A DNA stretch of 64,000 nucleotides from Papaver somniferum (GCF_003573695.1 NC_039362.1:115237120-115301119); one strand, 5' to 3'; positions 32,290 to 44,990 are shown, counted from the stretch's first letter. Notes: a model not told the origin generated them from the letters alone. Program-made: numbers and translations.

Positions 32290-34891
32290 TAGGTCTGTGG
32301 GGAGGGAAGCTGAGATTGTGTGGAGATCAAAAGAGATTAATCTGTAGGTGATGTGATGTGTTGAACTGTTGTAAAGATGATTATGTACGTAGACGAGAGA
32401 TCTTCTGAATGTTTTGATAACTTGATAGTGATGAATCTTAGTTGTTGTTAGTTATCAGATCATATGTTCAGAAACCTATTTATAGCAGCACATCAATCTC
32501 ATGTAAGTGGTGACAGTTGAAGGTAGTGGAAGAATGGGGAAGTGGGAGATCGTGTAAAAACCATTTCCATTTTGCACGGAAGACTGGGTTGATCGACCAT
32601 CCACTATCACATTTACTACATAACTGTCAGCATGACTTACCACAACTCTCATCGTGGATGTACCTCACATCCACGTGTTGTAGACCGCCAGACAAAATCC
32701 CTAGTGATATCCCCCCATGTGACGTAAATTGATGTATCATGTGTGAGTGGTCAATCTTTGACCTAAGACTATGAGTCTCTTGAACTGAACCGACGAAGTT
32801 CAATATTATGATGGATGAAGCATGGAGTGTTGAAATAGCAACAGGCTCTACATACCATGAATGTTACGATGATGTATCATTATTCTAGTTGAAGCAATAA
32901 TGATAGTCGAATGACTTAGTGATGGTTTTACGAGATTGCTGGATCGATCATAAACCATTATGCTGGTGCACTGAGCACTTGTGAAAATAATCATTGTTGA
33001 TTGATCATAGAAGGTCTTTCTCAATCCATGTTTCATGAGTCAGTCAAATGACGATGAGAGATTATAATATTAAAATAATGGTGACAGACGAACCAGATGT
33101 GGTTGATGGACTAATAAAATAGCTGAATCAATATTGGTGGTTCTGAACCTTGTTAACCGTGACCTACGGCTAGTTGAAGCAATTAGGGTATTTCCATATG
33201 GAACATTGATATTTAGAGAAAGTATTGCTAGTCAGAGCAAATACTGCTAGACTCATGAATTATTGGTAGCCAGACCAAATAAGATATTAATTAAAAATAT
33301 TAACCGAACAATTTTTAATGAATTGATTGAAGTATTGATTGTTGGATCAATATCAAAATATTGGTGTTTGAACATGTTCAGAATTATACTAGACATCGCA
33401 TTCAGTTCAAAACCCTAATTATGATCAATGGATGATCAATGGATACTCGACTGAGAGTCAATCAATTGATGAGAGAGGGACCGCCTCTACTAGTGATGTA
33501 CCGACCATGTAGTACTTTGGATACTAGAATGAGCATTTACCAAACTCCTTTGCAGAGCAGTTGGTGTAAGCATGATTAATTGTTGTTTAATCATTAATAA
33601 ATTGTACTTGACTGAGCAATAGATAGTAGGACCTAGTCATGGAGAGAGGAGGGACCGACCAAGAGGTGTAAAACCGGCCCTTGGTGGTCGTGGGACCATC
33701 TGATGGTGAGTGGATCATCATTCCCAGTTGCAGGAAGGAGTTTTAACCAAACATGGACTCTGGATGATTAATTGGGTCAAAAATCATCAAGAGAGGTGGG
33801 ACCGGCTTCTATAAGCCAAAGGGCCGGCCATGACCGACCATGGTGACGTGCCCGTGTTGCCACGCTCTTCATGGACCAATCCTGAGAATTTTGGTATTTT
33901 CTGATGGTCCGTTGAGCATTATTTCATCCTTGTATGATGAATTTGAGTTTAACTGAAACTCTTAATAGTGGTGGAAGGACCACTATTAAATAAATTAAAA
34001 TAATATTATTTTAATATTTCTCATGGTGGTAAAAGGACAAGTCATGGTTGCAGGACCACTTGCTTTGCTAGCTACATGGTTCATGGAAAAATATGGAAAA
34101 ATTTCATGAGTTTTGATTGAAAGAGGAATCCTTGAAAGAGGAAACACTAAAATAATAATAAAATAAGAGTTTTAATAAAAAAATATTAGGGAAAGAGGGA
34201 AAGGGACCGACCAAATCGGCGGCATGCCTAGCCGGCCGATCGGTGGGCCCACCCATACGGTTTTCTTTATTTTATTATTATTTATCTCTCTTCCTTTTTC
34301 TTCTTTGATCAGGTTTCCATTCCTGGTTCTTCCATGGATGCTCCTTTGAGCATTATTACTAAATACACATGTGCCTTTTGTTCGGGGCATACTCAGGGTG
34401 TCCCGAATGCCCGAAAGGTAAATATCTATTACTCTCCATGGAATTCGACCGAGAAAAGCCATGGATCCTGAGTAGGTGAGCATTTAGGGTTTAAGTAGTG
34501 TATAATCTCTAGGAATCAATCCGATGAATACTGCGACTAGATTTAATTAATCCATTGCTCTATACTAGCATACAATATGTCTATGAGCATTCACATATGA
34601 TGTGATCAGCATCATACGTTGTTCTGTGTTGGTTCAGACACCAGAGATGAATTCTAAATTCAATAAAAATGTACTGTGTCTTTCAACTTTAATCATGAAA
34701 TACATAGAATATTAAAAGTTCTGCCTCAGAAACCCTAATATTGCTATTATACGTTATCACCACCATGATATTAGAGAACTGCGATTTACCCCTTTTGAAG
34801 ATACAAACTTCATGATTCTGATACTGATCAGAGATACATGATTTCCGATGTGATTTTACGAGTATGACATTCGTCAAAAATCCACCATCAA
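32290..34891 (-). mobile_element. Tat-like LTR (copy B-right), nearly full length
   Basis: The right end 'aaatccaccatcaaca' at 34891 is the reverse complement of the LTR start TGTTGATGGTGGATTT. The 2.6-kb length equals that of the complete Tat 5' LTR. A minus-strand TATA box lies in 'cctatttatag' near 32477-32487. Blocks from 32690 to 34500 match copy A. The left edge meets copy B-left directly at 32289/32290, and no LTR end or primer site is seen there. Confidence 0.65.
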
Positions 34892-35049
34892 CAATAATGA
34901 CTAAGCTTAATGAACATTTGTTCATGGTTGATGAATTTCGGTTAAGGACAATTTATTGTTCGGAATCAAAATCATGATTCAAGTTTTATCATTCGAAAAT
35001 AACTTAGAACAGTGATATGTGTCATTGATGTTATTCGGGAATGTTTCTA
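34892..35049. other. Short spacer with an 80-bp repeat
   Basis: Positions 34965-35045 match 36905-36990 in the same orientation with about one change in eight ('gtgtcattgatgttattcgg'). The stretch separates the Tat LTR from the inverted copia-like LTR. Confidence 0.6.
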
Positions 35050-36899
35050 ATCGATTTAGAGAAATATACAACTATTATAGATTCAGATACAAGACAGTGA
35101 TATCAGTCTTACAAACTGATAAAACTGTTATATGTCTGAAACTGTATCAAGACAGTGATATCAGTCTTATAAATCTCGAGAAAATCTTAGAAAAGATAGT
35201 ACTCAACACAATAGAACAAGTAAGATCAGAATACACAACTACAGAGTAAAAAGTTAGATCTGGCTTCACGAATCCCAAATGAAGTCTTCAAGTCGTTAAC
35301 CTAATATGGTTTTGGAAAAACTAGGTTAAAGGAGAACCAACTCTAGTTTGCAACTAGGACACGGGAAAGTGCCGGGATTAGGTTTTCCAGTTGCTAGAGT
35401 TCTCCCTTATATAATTTTTCAAATCAAGGTTTGCTTACAATCAAATCTAAGATAGCTTAGTAACAAAGCATTCAATATTCACCGTTAGATGAACCCATGA
35501 TTTAAGAATCAAGCTAAGTTTGCTTTAAAATAAGGCAATCAATCTCCACCGTCAGATGGTCTTAGCTTGTTACACACAAATGAAATATACCTTCATTTAG
35601 ATATGGGTAACCGTACCTAAACATGTATATTGAGTTGGCTCAATCACAGTTAACCGAAGTTATCCATATGAACACTTTTGTCTTAACCACATTCATCTAA
35701 CACTTCTAGATCAAATATGATGATCAATCAATCATGAAAGATAATCAAATGAATCTAATTGTGTTTCAAATAGAGTCGTTCAATTGTTCACTATCTCATA
35801 GAAATATATATATGAACAAATTGAAACAAAATCGGATTGATTTGTAATTGTACAAAGTACTTATACAAGAATCAATTCATGAAAACTAAGCCACGGTTTG
35901 CAAAGATTACATTCCTTAATTCATAAATGTTTTAGTTCATGAGTATGAGAATCATACTTAACCGATTTTAGAACTTAACCATTGTGTTCGCAAACCTGGT
36001 ATGCAAACAACAACTCTGGATCTTGGCCTTGTCCAGCCGTTCGAAAACCAGGTATGCAAACAACTGTCTCGGACCTAACTCGGGTGAAACCGTTCGTATA
36101 CTAGTTACGCAAACAAGGTTCCCGGACCTTTACAGGTAAAACCATTTGCATGCTAGGTACGCAAACAAGGTTCCCGGACCTGAATTATAACAATACAGTT
36201 CGCATACTAGGTATGCATACTGTGTTGTATCCAGACATGGTTAATTGTTAAAAACTCCAATTTCAATCATTGAAACATCCTTAGAAGACGATAATGGCTA
36301 TCTCACACAAACCATTAGCTTCAAGTAATTTTCAAGTGATCGAATGATCAATGCGAAACTTTACAAGTCAACATCAAATGATTGTCTCACACAAATCATG
36401 TAAGATGTTTCAAGGCAATTTTCACATGATCATCTTTTGACTCAATATTTAGTTTCCAACAAATAAATTTGTCTCCAACTAAACTCGTCAAGAATAATGA
36501 TGAACATAGTTAAAGCAAAAAGCTTCCAACTCATATTTCGAGAAATATATAAGCGAGATAAACTCAGCTCGAAATATCAAATGTGTATAATGTAAAAGTC
36601 TGTATATCTATATGACTTAGTCTCATTAGAAGATAGAATAGAATAGACTTCTGAGTGATAGATGAGTTTTAGTCTCCACATACCTTTTGTTTATGAAGTT
36701 CCCCTAATCTCTCCTCAGTAAATCTTCGTCTTCAATTGATGAACGCAGTGAAGTCTAAATCTCAACTACACATCATATCCTAATCCGAGACATAGGTATA
36801 AGTAGACTAGAAATCAAGTATATAGTTTTGATCAACTAAACTTGACAAACAAGCTTGAGATAGCAATGCTTGCGAGTTCGACCGAGCAGTGCTCTAACA
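35050..36899 (-). mobile_element. Copia-like LTR fragment, minus strand
   Basis: The right end is the reverse complement of TGTTAGAGCACTGCTCGGTC, the same LTR start as at 27677. The middle matches the 21690-24061 LTR in reverse, including the 'tatataagggagaactc' promoter part near 35395-35415 and the 'gaagccag' block near 35265. The LTR end (reverse of 'cactttttca') is missing on the left. It is a related but diverged subfamily. Confidence 0.72.
35990..36225. repeat. Modular repeats 'gttcgcatactaggtatgcaaac' in LTR
   Basis: Five units of about 45-60 bp, each pairing a 'gttcg...' phrase with 'taggtatgcaaacaa' or a close variant, near 35990, 36040, 36090, 36140 and 36198. The plus-oriented LTR at 37015-37230 has a differing set of the same kind ('gtatgaatacc', 'gtatgcatacct'). 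Confidence 0.65.
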
Positions 36900-39098
36900 G
36901 TTTATGAGCTAAATCATGATTCAAGTTAATCATTTGAAAATAGTATAGAACAATGATATGTGTCATTGATGTTATTCGGGAATGTACTGTAAATCTGGAT
37001 ACATGACAGTACACACGCCAGTTCACATACTGACGTAACTGTTATAGGTCCGTAGCCGTGGTACACGTACCGGCGTAGCTATAGTTTGGCAACGACCTTT
37101 GGCACATATACCCGGTATGAATACCAAAAAAAATTGTTGACTTGTAAACTCAGGAAGGTATGCATACCTAGTATGAATACTATAACCTGAACTGTTTTTG
37201 TTTTAAGGGTACACATACCCGCTATACATACTATGACAAAAATAACTCACGAACTAGAAGTAAGTACACGTACTTAGCTAGTCGAATATTTTTAGATGCA
37301 TCTGAATTATTTCTATTGAGATAATTAGCATTTGAAAAACTCTCTAAAAACACCTCTAGACATATTTGGTCGCATTATAACCTATGGTTGTGAATCAAGA
37401 TTAAAGTAAAAAAGTGTTATATGAAAATAGTTAAGCTTATAATTCGTCTGGCTAGTTTCGGTTCACCTTTCATGAACAAGTCATTATACACGGTTCTATT
37501 ACGGTTCATCCTAACCAGAGTGTATATTTTGTTGTGTTTATCTCAAGTTGATTTTTTATCAAACTGTGGAAAAAGATTGCTTGATTCCAAAGCTACCTTA
37601 TCTTACATCTAAAGCAACCTTCAATCTTTAAAGTCTATAAAAGGAGAACCTCAAGAAACTGTGATGTTTGAATCCCTGAAACTCTTCTTGTGTCTCCTAG
37701 TTGTAAACTAGAGTCGTTCCCTCCTTTAAAACTTTTTAGGTTCAGCGACTAAAACGACTTCGCTTAGGATTCATGAAGCCAGGTCCGACTATCTTTATCT
37801 TGATAGTTCGTGTATCACGATCTTACTATTGATTGTTGATTGTCACTCCGACTAGTGATCTTACTACTAATTGTTGATTGTCACTCCGACCAGGTAAGAT
37901 TGATAGAAACTTTGTGATTCCACAAGTTAATTCCTTTATAACGATTCTTTGTTGAAATCGGAGTAGGTTTTACTTGTGAGGTGAATAATAATCTAGGATG
38001 CTCTTCGGGAGTCATAAGTCCGTATTTTGAGGTTTTCTAGACCTATTCTACTGCAAACGATTTCCTATCTCACCTTGATCTAACGATCATGGTGGAAATC
38101 ACATATAAGCTTTTCTATGGGAGGAAGATTGGTCTAAAGTCTTCACTTAGGTTGAAGCAACTCTTACGCTGTAAATGAACTCAACTAAGGGAATCAATTT
38201 CCCAGATTCTTGCGATATTCAAGAGCCATAAGGAGCACGACTACAAGTGAATTACTGTGACGGTGGATTCAGTCTCAACTACATTCCAGTCCGAAGTATT
38301 GATAGTAGGCTAGAGTCTGGAGTGGCTTAATACAGTTTGGTGTTCGAGTCTGGACTCAGTCCTGGGGTTTTTATGCATTGCGGTTTCCTCGTTAACAAAA
38401 CTTCTGGTGTCTCTTGTTAATAAGGGGGAAAGAATGGATTTGAGGAGGGAAGGATTATGAGGAGGGAATTAAAATGTTAGGCGAGGGATTGACTTTTTAA
38501 TTTACAGATGAAATGTCAAAGATATCCCTAAACTAAAAATCCACAGTTCATCTTCTTCCCTAAAATTAAGTTAACGTTCTTTGTCTAAGAATACAATGAC
38601 TGGCGGTAAAAGAGGTGTGAAGAAAAGGCATGGAAATGATGTTTTCCCAATTGGGTTTTCAATTTTACAGTGGCCAATTGATTGTCCGTCGCTTTTAATT
38701 TGGATTTGTTCATGATTGATTATCAATTAATTTCAATTAGGATTTGTTCTTGCTCCAGCCAATCCTTGAAGCCTTTCTATCTCTTCAGAATGTTAGATTT
38801 TAATATCCATACAGCTCGTTCGGAAAGGGACGGATTTTTAACAACCGAATCCAAACCAAAACCGTTTGGAATTTTATTTGGAAAATTTCTTGTTTGGTCC
38901 TAAGCCCATAAGGTTATTTATAGCAGGGTCCAACTAAATTTTATTCTTATTCTAAGGTCCAAAGTTATTTGAAAACATGGAAATGACTAATATACCCCAC
39001 TGTTTAAGTATGTGTGAAATAACATACTTCTACCAAATCGGGATTTTATTTATCTGGAGGCCCAAATTTAATTAAAACATATAAATGACCATAGATTT

Positions 39099-39194
39099 GA
39101 GTACATATCTGCTACATTGTTTACAAATTTGAGTACATATTTGCCACACTGCTTACAAATATGAGTACATATCTGCTACACTACTTAGGAATCT
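39099..39194. repeat. 32-bp tandem repeat, three units
   Basis: Units 39099-39130, 39131-39162 and 39163-39194, each starting 'gagtacatat' and containing 'gctacac' or a variant. They lie inside the DNA element. Confidence 0.9.
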
Positions 39195-39759
39195 GAGTAC
39201 TCCTCAATTCACTTTACTTTATTGCAGTACCAGCACCTCTGCAGTCAATCATTCACCACTGCCTTCAGCTCCATCTTCTCAATAATCTTCTATCTTGCTG
39301 CATCACAATCTTCTTAGCTTAAACCACAACTGCAACAGCTACATCAACACCATTGTCATTTCAATTCAGCTGCAACACAGACTTGTTCTTATTCCCTGTT
39401 TAAACAGCACTACCATCTTCATAAATCCATTGAGACGAACATCTCATCCACTGATTTTGTAAATTTATACATCCCGACATCAATCTGTTTAAGCGTCAGA
39501 CTCTACACAGTTCCGTACAACTTAGACATTTTGAAGCACTAAAACTCTATTTAAAACATAGTTATGTACAAGTATACGTTGATGTGCCCGTAAGTGTTGG
39601 AATTCATAGTTGTAAAACACGAGAGACCACCGAAGAAACTTCCCAAATATTCATCATTAGTATTTCCTAATTCCTAAGGTACACCTATGATCCATGAATA
39701 TAACATAATCAAAGAACATATTTCAGTAATTTGTATACGTACTCATGAATCAGTTTTAT

Positions 39760-40620
39760 TTCGGTATTCCATATATGTACTGCCAAAATCATAAGAATTA
39801 ACTGACTAAAATATATGTATAAAACTGATTCAAAAAGCAGTTTTTCAGTATTCAATATATATACTGCTAATTCACTATCTAAAACAGCTCCATGGAGAAA
39901 AATAACAGAATCGAGAGAGTCTTATTTCAGTATCACATATATGTACTATGGATGAAACAACAACAAATGATATAACTAAGAATAAAACATAATCAAAAGC
40001 AGTTCGTATCAGTATGACACATATGTACTGCTGATTCATGAACTAAAAAACAAACCGCATGTAATGAATCTATCAAAAAAACATAATCGAGAGTCTTATT
40101 TTAGTATGAAAGATATGTACTTATGGATCAAACCACAACAAGTGATAAAACTAAGAATAAAACAAAATCAAAAGAAGTTCAAATTAGTATGCAACATATG
40201 TACTGCCGGATAATACCCGTGAAACAACAAACAAACATGATTTTGAGAAAATAAAGAAACAAAAATAACAAGATAATCAAATTGAAGGTTCAAATAAGCT
40301 AAAAAAAATCATAATCTAACCCAAAAAGATCGAATAATTACGATCAAGATTCATAAAACAGTACGTCATATACGAACTGATGGTTAATACACAACCAAAA
40401 CTGAAACCAAACCTATAGATGCATAGTAAACACAGAAAAATAGTACGTCATACACGTACTGATGGTTAATACACAAAAGCAAACTGAAACTAAACCAAAA
40501 GCCAACAAAAACAAAACTAAAAATATCAGATTTAGTAACGAAATGAACATAAAACATGATTTTATAACTAGATCTGAACTATTTTCATCAAAAACCACCA
40601 GTACATCATATACGTACTGA
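39760..40620. repeat. Spaced palindromes 'cagtaxxxcatatatgtactg', nine copies
   Basis: Copies near 39760, 39845, 39927, 40010, 40101, 40185, 40359, 40441 and 40599, mostly 75-95 bp apart. The clearest is at 40442-40461, with 'agtacgt' paired to 'acgtact'. The bases between copies differ, so only the palindrome is kept in step. Confidence 0.8.
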
Positions 40621-41682
40621 TGATTAATATACAAAATCAAACTAAAAACAAATCAAAGACCAACAAAATCAGATCTAATTAAGCACGAAGACCGGAAAAC
40701 ATAATCAAACATCAACTAATTAATGATTAAATCAACTTACTAGAAGCTCCATATAAACAGAAACGATCTTGGATTCGTGAATCGATCAAGACCTTATAAA
40801 AATATTCATCACCAGAACTTTTCATGATACACAAACGAGAGAGGATGAAGAAAATGAATTGGATTTCATCAAAATCCAGTAACAGCAGTGAGAGGAAAGA
40901 GAAAAGAAAAAACAAATCTGGAAAAAATAATCAATCCCTTGTTTATATATTTATTGCACTAAAGGTTAATTTGGGTATTATAAATATGTACACCAATAGT
41001 ATCGCACGTGTCTAGGACCTGGGAATAAAATTTTGGGTCCAATTTTTTTCTTCTCTAAAACTATGGACCTCCGGTTACTGGGCTTTAATGGGTGGACCTG
41101 CCACTAACTAGTACCACTATAATAGTACCTATAGGTAATTCCTACATTTTATTTCCCTTCAAGTTTCCGTCCAGTAGTTGATTAGGGTTCATGAAGGTGA
41201 GGGTAGGATAGGTATTAACATAAAAAATGATATTTATGGTATGATTTGGTATAATTAATGGTTGACCCGAATTTGACTTAGAAAAATAGAATTCCTTCCC
41301 TCTGCCTATCCATTTCTTCCCTCCTAATAATAACATTCTATTTTTTTTCAGCATTATATATGTTGTTTATTTAGATAATTGAAATATCACAGGTTGCACG
41401 TAAAATCAATCAAAATAGATACATCCATCTTAATTATTGAATACGACTTGATTGATCTTGGATGTTGAGATTTGGTATCGTCCAAGTACTCTCACGGTAT
41501 AATCAGGTTCACAGACTTGTTTCCGTTTACATATTGATTGTGAGAGAAAGAGATATAAACTCTTCATATAATTCCTGATTGAGATTCATTAAGTTGTAAC
41601 TCTTGGAGTTGTATTTGAGTTTAGTCCATACAGGTTGTCAACGAAAAAGTTGATGGTGTATGTTGGTACCCCAGTCTTTTCA

Positions 41683-42690
41683 GTGTTGACCTAGTGTTAG
41701 CATCATCTATCCTTACGAGAGTTTGTCTGTACTTAGCTCTAACAACCTCTCTTTCACAGTAATGACCAGTACTGCTCTTGGCTCAACACCAAGCACTTTA
41801 AGCGTGTCTCAAGCCTGAGTTACCTCCTTGATGCCATGTGTCGTGAATATTCTACAAGAGCCTCTTAATTCTGGTTACTTAATTGCATTCTCTTCGTTGT
41901 TGATTATCAGCTTGTTCATATGCTCACATCATCATCATCCGAGCTCAACGCTCAAGTCATGACAATACAGTCAACTTCTAGACTTACAAAATTCACATAC
42001 TAAAAAGTTGAAGTCATCACTGACTTACTATTTCCATTGGACTTCATACTGATCAGTCTACATAATTAAATGCTAAGTTGAGCATTTGGTTTCAACAAGT
42101 CATTACCGTGACTTAACTAAAATAGTAGTAGTGCATGACTTTACTATTTTTTACGAGACATCAAATATGTCACATAGGGGATTCTCATTGGATATTGTTC
42201 TGGCAGTTTACAACAACGTGCGATGTGGAAACACATTCATGACAAGAAGGTAATAAATAGTGGGACTGTTAAGAGCAGTTGAGAGGATGAGGTAGTTGTG
42301 GTCATACAATTTTTCTGACATAGCGGACACGACTTCACCGCAACCCCCATAATCGTCACTTCTCCATCTCCTCACAACTTCCACAACTTAAAAGAAATCA
42401 GAGTATTCACATCAATTATAAATAGATGACTTTATCTATTCAAAAGGGAGACATCTCGGAGACAATCAGATTTACAATCATATATCTAGCTTTCATCATA
42501 GTTCAACAACTTCACACAACAAAATTCATGACATAATGATTTCTCTACATTTTCTACTTCCTCCCGTAAGACCAACTCATTTTCTCCACCTTTGTGACCT
42601 AATCAAAACATGAATGACAGTTTTTAATTTATGCTCGTGTTGTACGATTTTGATATCTCGAACCTCAAAACACACATTGTTTTTCGCCCA
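41683..42690 (+). mobile_element. Tat-like LTR 3' fragment
   Basis: From about 42170 on the order of phrases follows the Tat 5' LTR at 9725-10328: 'cacatagggg', 'ctggcagtttaca', 'gacaagaagg', a 'ctccatctcctc' part, a TATA box 'ttataaatag' near 42417, and the end 'cacacattg'. Divergence is high. The stretch 41683-42165 is assigned to it only by position. Confidence 0.5.
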
Positions 42691-42776
42691 AATAATTTAA
42701 ACTCTAGGTAAACTAAAAAGGGTAATCAATGAGCTTTCTCCCCGTCTAGACTTTAAAGAAGCATTTGAGACTACCA

Positions 42777-42792
42777 CTTCTGGCTAGCTTTT
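42777..42792. repeat. 16-bp target site duplication of the LINE insertion, left copy
   Basis: 'cttctggctagctttt', repeated exactly at 43526-43541. Confidence 0.92.
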
Positions 42793-43525
42793 CTCCTCTC
42801 GAAAAAACGCTTCTCTCTTTTCTCTCTCCAAAAACTCTCTTTTTGAGACCTTAACAACTACAATATCATCTTAGATCTGGTTCTTTTGGACCAGATCTGA
42901 GTAAGGATTATTGTTTTTTTTTAGTTTTAGTAGATTTTCTAATAGAATAAGATGTTGGTTTTTAATTTTTGGTGTCTTTTCGCACATTTCTTCACCATTT
43001 GGTGATTTTATCTTCGCTTTTTGGGCGATTTTTTTCTTCGCTTTGAGAGTGATTATTTCTTCACTTTGATGGTGATTTGTTCACTCTTTGTTGGTTGTTT
43101 CATGACTTGTTATTCTAGATTTGATAACATCGACGATTCAACATGGCATCGCTTTGAGTTCATCTTCAACAAAAGGGATTTAGGGCATCCGGGTTTTTCG
43201 TTCATATATACAAGATTAAGGGCTAAGCACTCCTTTCTTTTTGGAGCATCTCATGTTATAGCAGACAAACATTCAAAATGGTCGGAATTGATTCCGGATT
43301 ATATACCATCTTTTCTCTCTATTTTTCATACAAAAATTGGGTACCTTTGCGGTATTTTGCTCTTTCTCTTCGCGAATTACATGTAATTGGTATCTTTATT
43401 TGTATTTGGGTTTTAATTTTTTTGTATTTTGATGTTCTTTCTCTTGTAAACAATCATGTATTCACCTTTTTGGATTGAATCAAATGTGATCTGATTGTTC
43501 ATCAAAAAAAAAAAAAAAAAAAAAT
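42793..43525 (+). mobile_element. Short LINE-type retroposon with poly-A tail
   Basis: A 732-bp insertion ends in 21 A (43504-43524) plus one T and is flanked by a perfect 16-bp target duplication, the hallmark of target-primed reverse transcription. The start is a pyrimidine-rich leader ('ctctctttttgagacc'). A later frame (about 43200-43330) has 'SHVIADKHSKWSELIPDY', similar in style to the end of a LINE RNase H or ORF2. A leader fused to a 3' end with the middle missing suggests an internally deleted L1-type element. The frame 43021-43386 also covers non-coding leader and is not taken as a gene. Confidence 0.82.
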
Positions 43526-43541
43526 CTTCTGGCTAGCTTTT
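43526..43541. repeat. 16-bp target site duplication of the LINE insertion, right copy
   Basis: 'cttctggctagctttt' after the poly-A tail. Confidence 0.92.
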
Positions 43542-44958
43542 AATGTAATTTTTCTTATCCGGAAAAGAAGATCCATATATATAAAACCATCCATATTCAC
43601 AATTAAAAAAATCCTTAAAGCACTTGATCATTTGAGGCAGAGAACTAATCCATCTTTCGTTATTTAATAAAAATCTGGTCGACGTTGTATGTTTATCAAC
43701 AATTTCTCCAGGCATGATAGGCCTAATCGCCTATATATACTTATATCAATATCAATCAAATAAAGAGAATAATTAACGAAGAATAATCGTACTAATGATT
43801 AAAAGGACAACTTAATGGTAGGTATTCGATAGCAGATATATAACAAACAAAAAAAAAACTAACATAAACTTTCCAATCTACAACTAAACATCAAAAGTTT
43901 AGATTCATGAATCATGGTTTATTCAATATCTTACTGTAATAAAGAAAATGGGACTTTTCAACCGTGGCTCCCCTTTTTTACTTAACTACCCTCTGTTTGA
44001 GGAGATAATTTCAACATCAACCCAAACAGACCGACGTTGCCTTCCGTCTTCCTCATCAAAACTACCGCCGCCACCATCGTCGATGTCGCCGAAAATGGTG
44101 GTTACCCTCTACCGTTCTAGAGACTACAGTTACCCTCTATCAATTTAACTACACTGGAAATATCTTCACAATGAGTAATATGTGAGTAATATTAATAGTA
44201 AGATGATTGAATCACAGATTCAAATTAGTCAACAAAATAAAAACCCAAATCCAATTACTCAAAGAGGAAGAATTATGGTGCACAGTCAATTAATTGATAT
44301 ATAATCCAAACTATATAGGGTATAGAAAATCAACAAATTATGGAAACAAATCCTGAATCTGGATTAGATTCACGTTTTGGATCTTCTATAAAAATCTGTT
44401 GGTTACATTTCAGTGAAACGGACATCCAACTATAACAAGACGAAGACACACGAAAAAAATCTTTCTAAATCGTTAATGGTTGTGTTGTAACTGCAGACGG
44501 TGGGTGGAGCCGTGGAGGTGGTGGTAATTGAAAATTACGCTAGCTATATTTAATTTGCTATGGAGTCTAGACCTTTTCCTATAGGCCACTTGTCTCTTCC
44601 ACGTGTATACTAACCACAATGCAATCCCGTAGCTACTAGAAAGGAAAAAAGAAAAAAAAGAAAAAAAAAAAGGTATAGATTTAGTGAGGCGATGACATTT
44701 CAGAGAAGCGGACAGGAAAAACATATACATCACCTGATAATAACACATTCACTTTTACTATTCTTAATTATGAAAAGAAAATCTAGACATTTAGGTGATC
44801 TACATTTTGCAAGATATCAAAATCTCAATGGAGCCACGGATCCACATTATTTAGGTAAAATTGCGAGGAAGAAGCACATTATGCATTTGTTTTTGTTGTA
44901 ATTAAAAGAAAAAAAACAAAATAAAACTAGATTTTCTGATCGTTAGACGTTATGTTTG
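43542..44958. other. AT-rich stretch without recognisable genes
   Basis: No frame with a known domain. Short open frames are scattered, and an A/G-rich run lies at 44638-44672. It leads to a possible Helitron 3' end. Confidence 0.4.
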
Positions 44959-44962
44959 TGGC

Positions 44963-44990
44963 AGGTGCGTAGCACGTGCGATTTTACTAG
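44963..44990 (+). mobile_element. Possible Helitron 3' end
   Basis: 'gtgcgtagcac' forms a small stem-loop (GTGC, GTA, GCAC) and is followed, after a short AT-rich spacer, by the terminal CTAG at 44987-44990 and then T. Plant Helitrons end in a hairpin about 10 bp before CTRR and insert between A and T. The 5' end (TC after A) was not located, so the extent is unknown. Confidence 0.42.

Larger units (their letters stand above)
38421..41327 (+). mobile_element. Terminal-inverted-repeat DNA element, 2.9 kb, no transposase
   Basis: The element proper is 38424-41324. Its ends are imperfect inverted repeats: 'gggggaaagaatggat' on the left and, reversed, 'ggagggaagaaatggat' on the right, with 'gagggaagga' further in on both. 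TAA stands on each side (38421-38423 and 41325-41327); the matching flank may extend to TAATAA. A 3-bp TAA or TTA duplication with G-rich ends fits a PIF/Harbinger (Tourist-like) element. It cleanly interrupts a copia-like LTR whose two halves match the intact LTR on both sides, which supports the boundaries. No transposase frame is present. The interior has 32-bp tandem units and spaced palindromes. Confidence 0.7.
36900..41682 (+). mobile_element. Copia-like LTR fragment, plus strand, split by a DNA element
   Basis: The parts 36905-38420 and 41328-41682 together follow the order of the 3' half of the 21690-24061 LTR. They share a 'tataaaaggagaacctc' promoter block near 37634, a 'gattcatgaagccagg' block, a 'gcggtttcctcg' block near 38380, then an 'ataattgaaatatcacaggttg' block at 41374 and an end 'ccccagtcttttca' at 41682. 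No primer site follows, so this is an LTR without an attached interior. A 2.9-kb element interrupts it at 38424-41324. The left edge lies one base from the start of the minus-strand LTR. Confidence 0.72.

Noticed and set aside
41683..41700. Primer binding site after the plus-strand copia-like LTR
   Set aside because: The sequence after 41682 has no TGGTATCAGAGC-like stretch, so no interior is attached.
43021..43386. 121-codon plus-strand frame as a gene
   Set aside because: It lies inside the LINE insertion and mixes non-coding leader with a small ORF2-like part.
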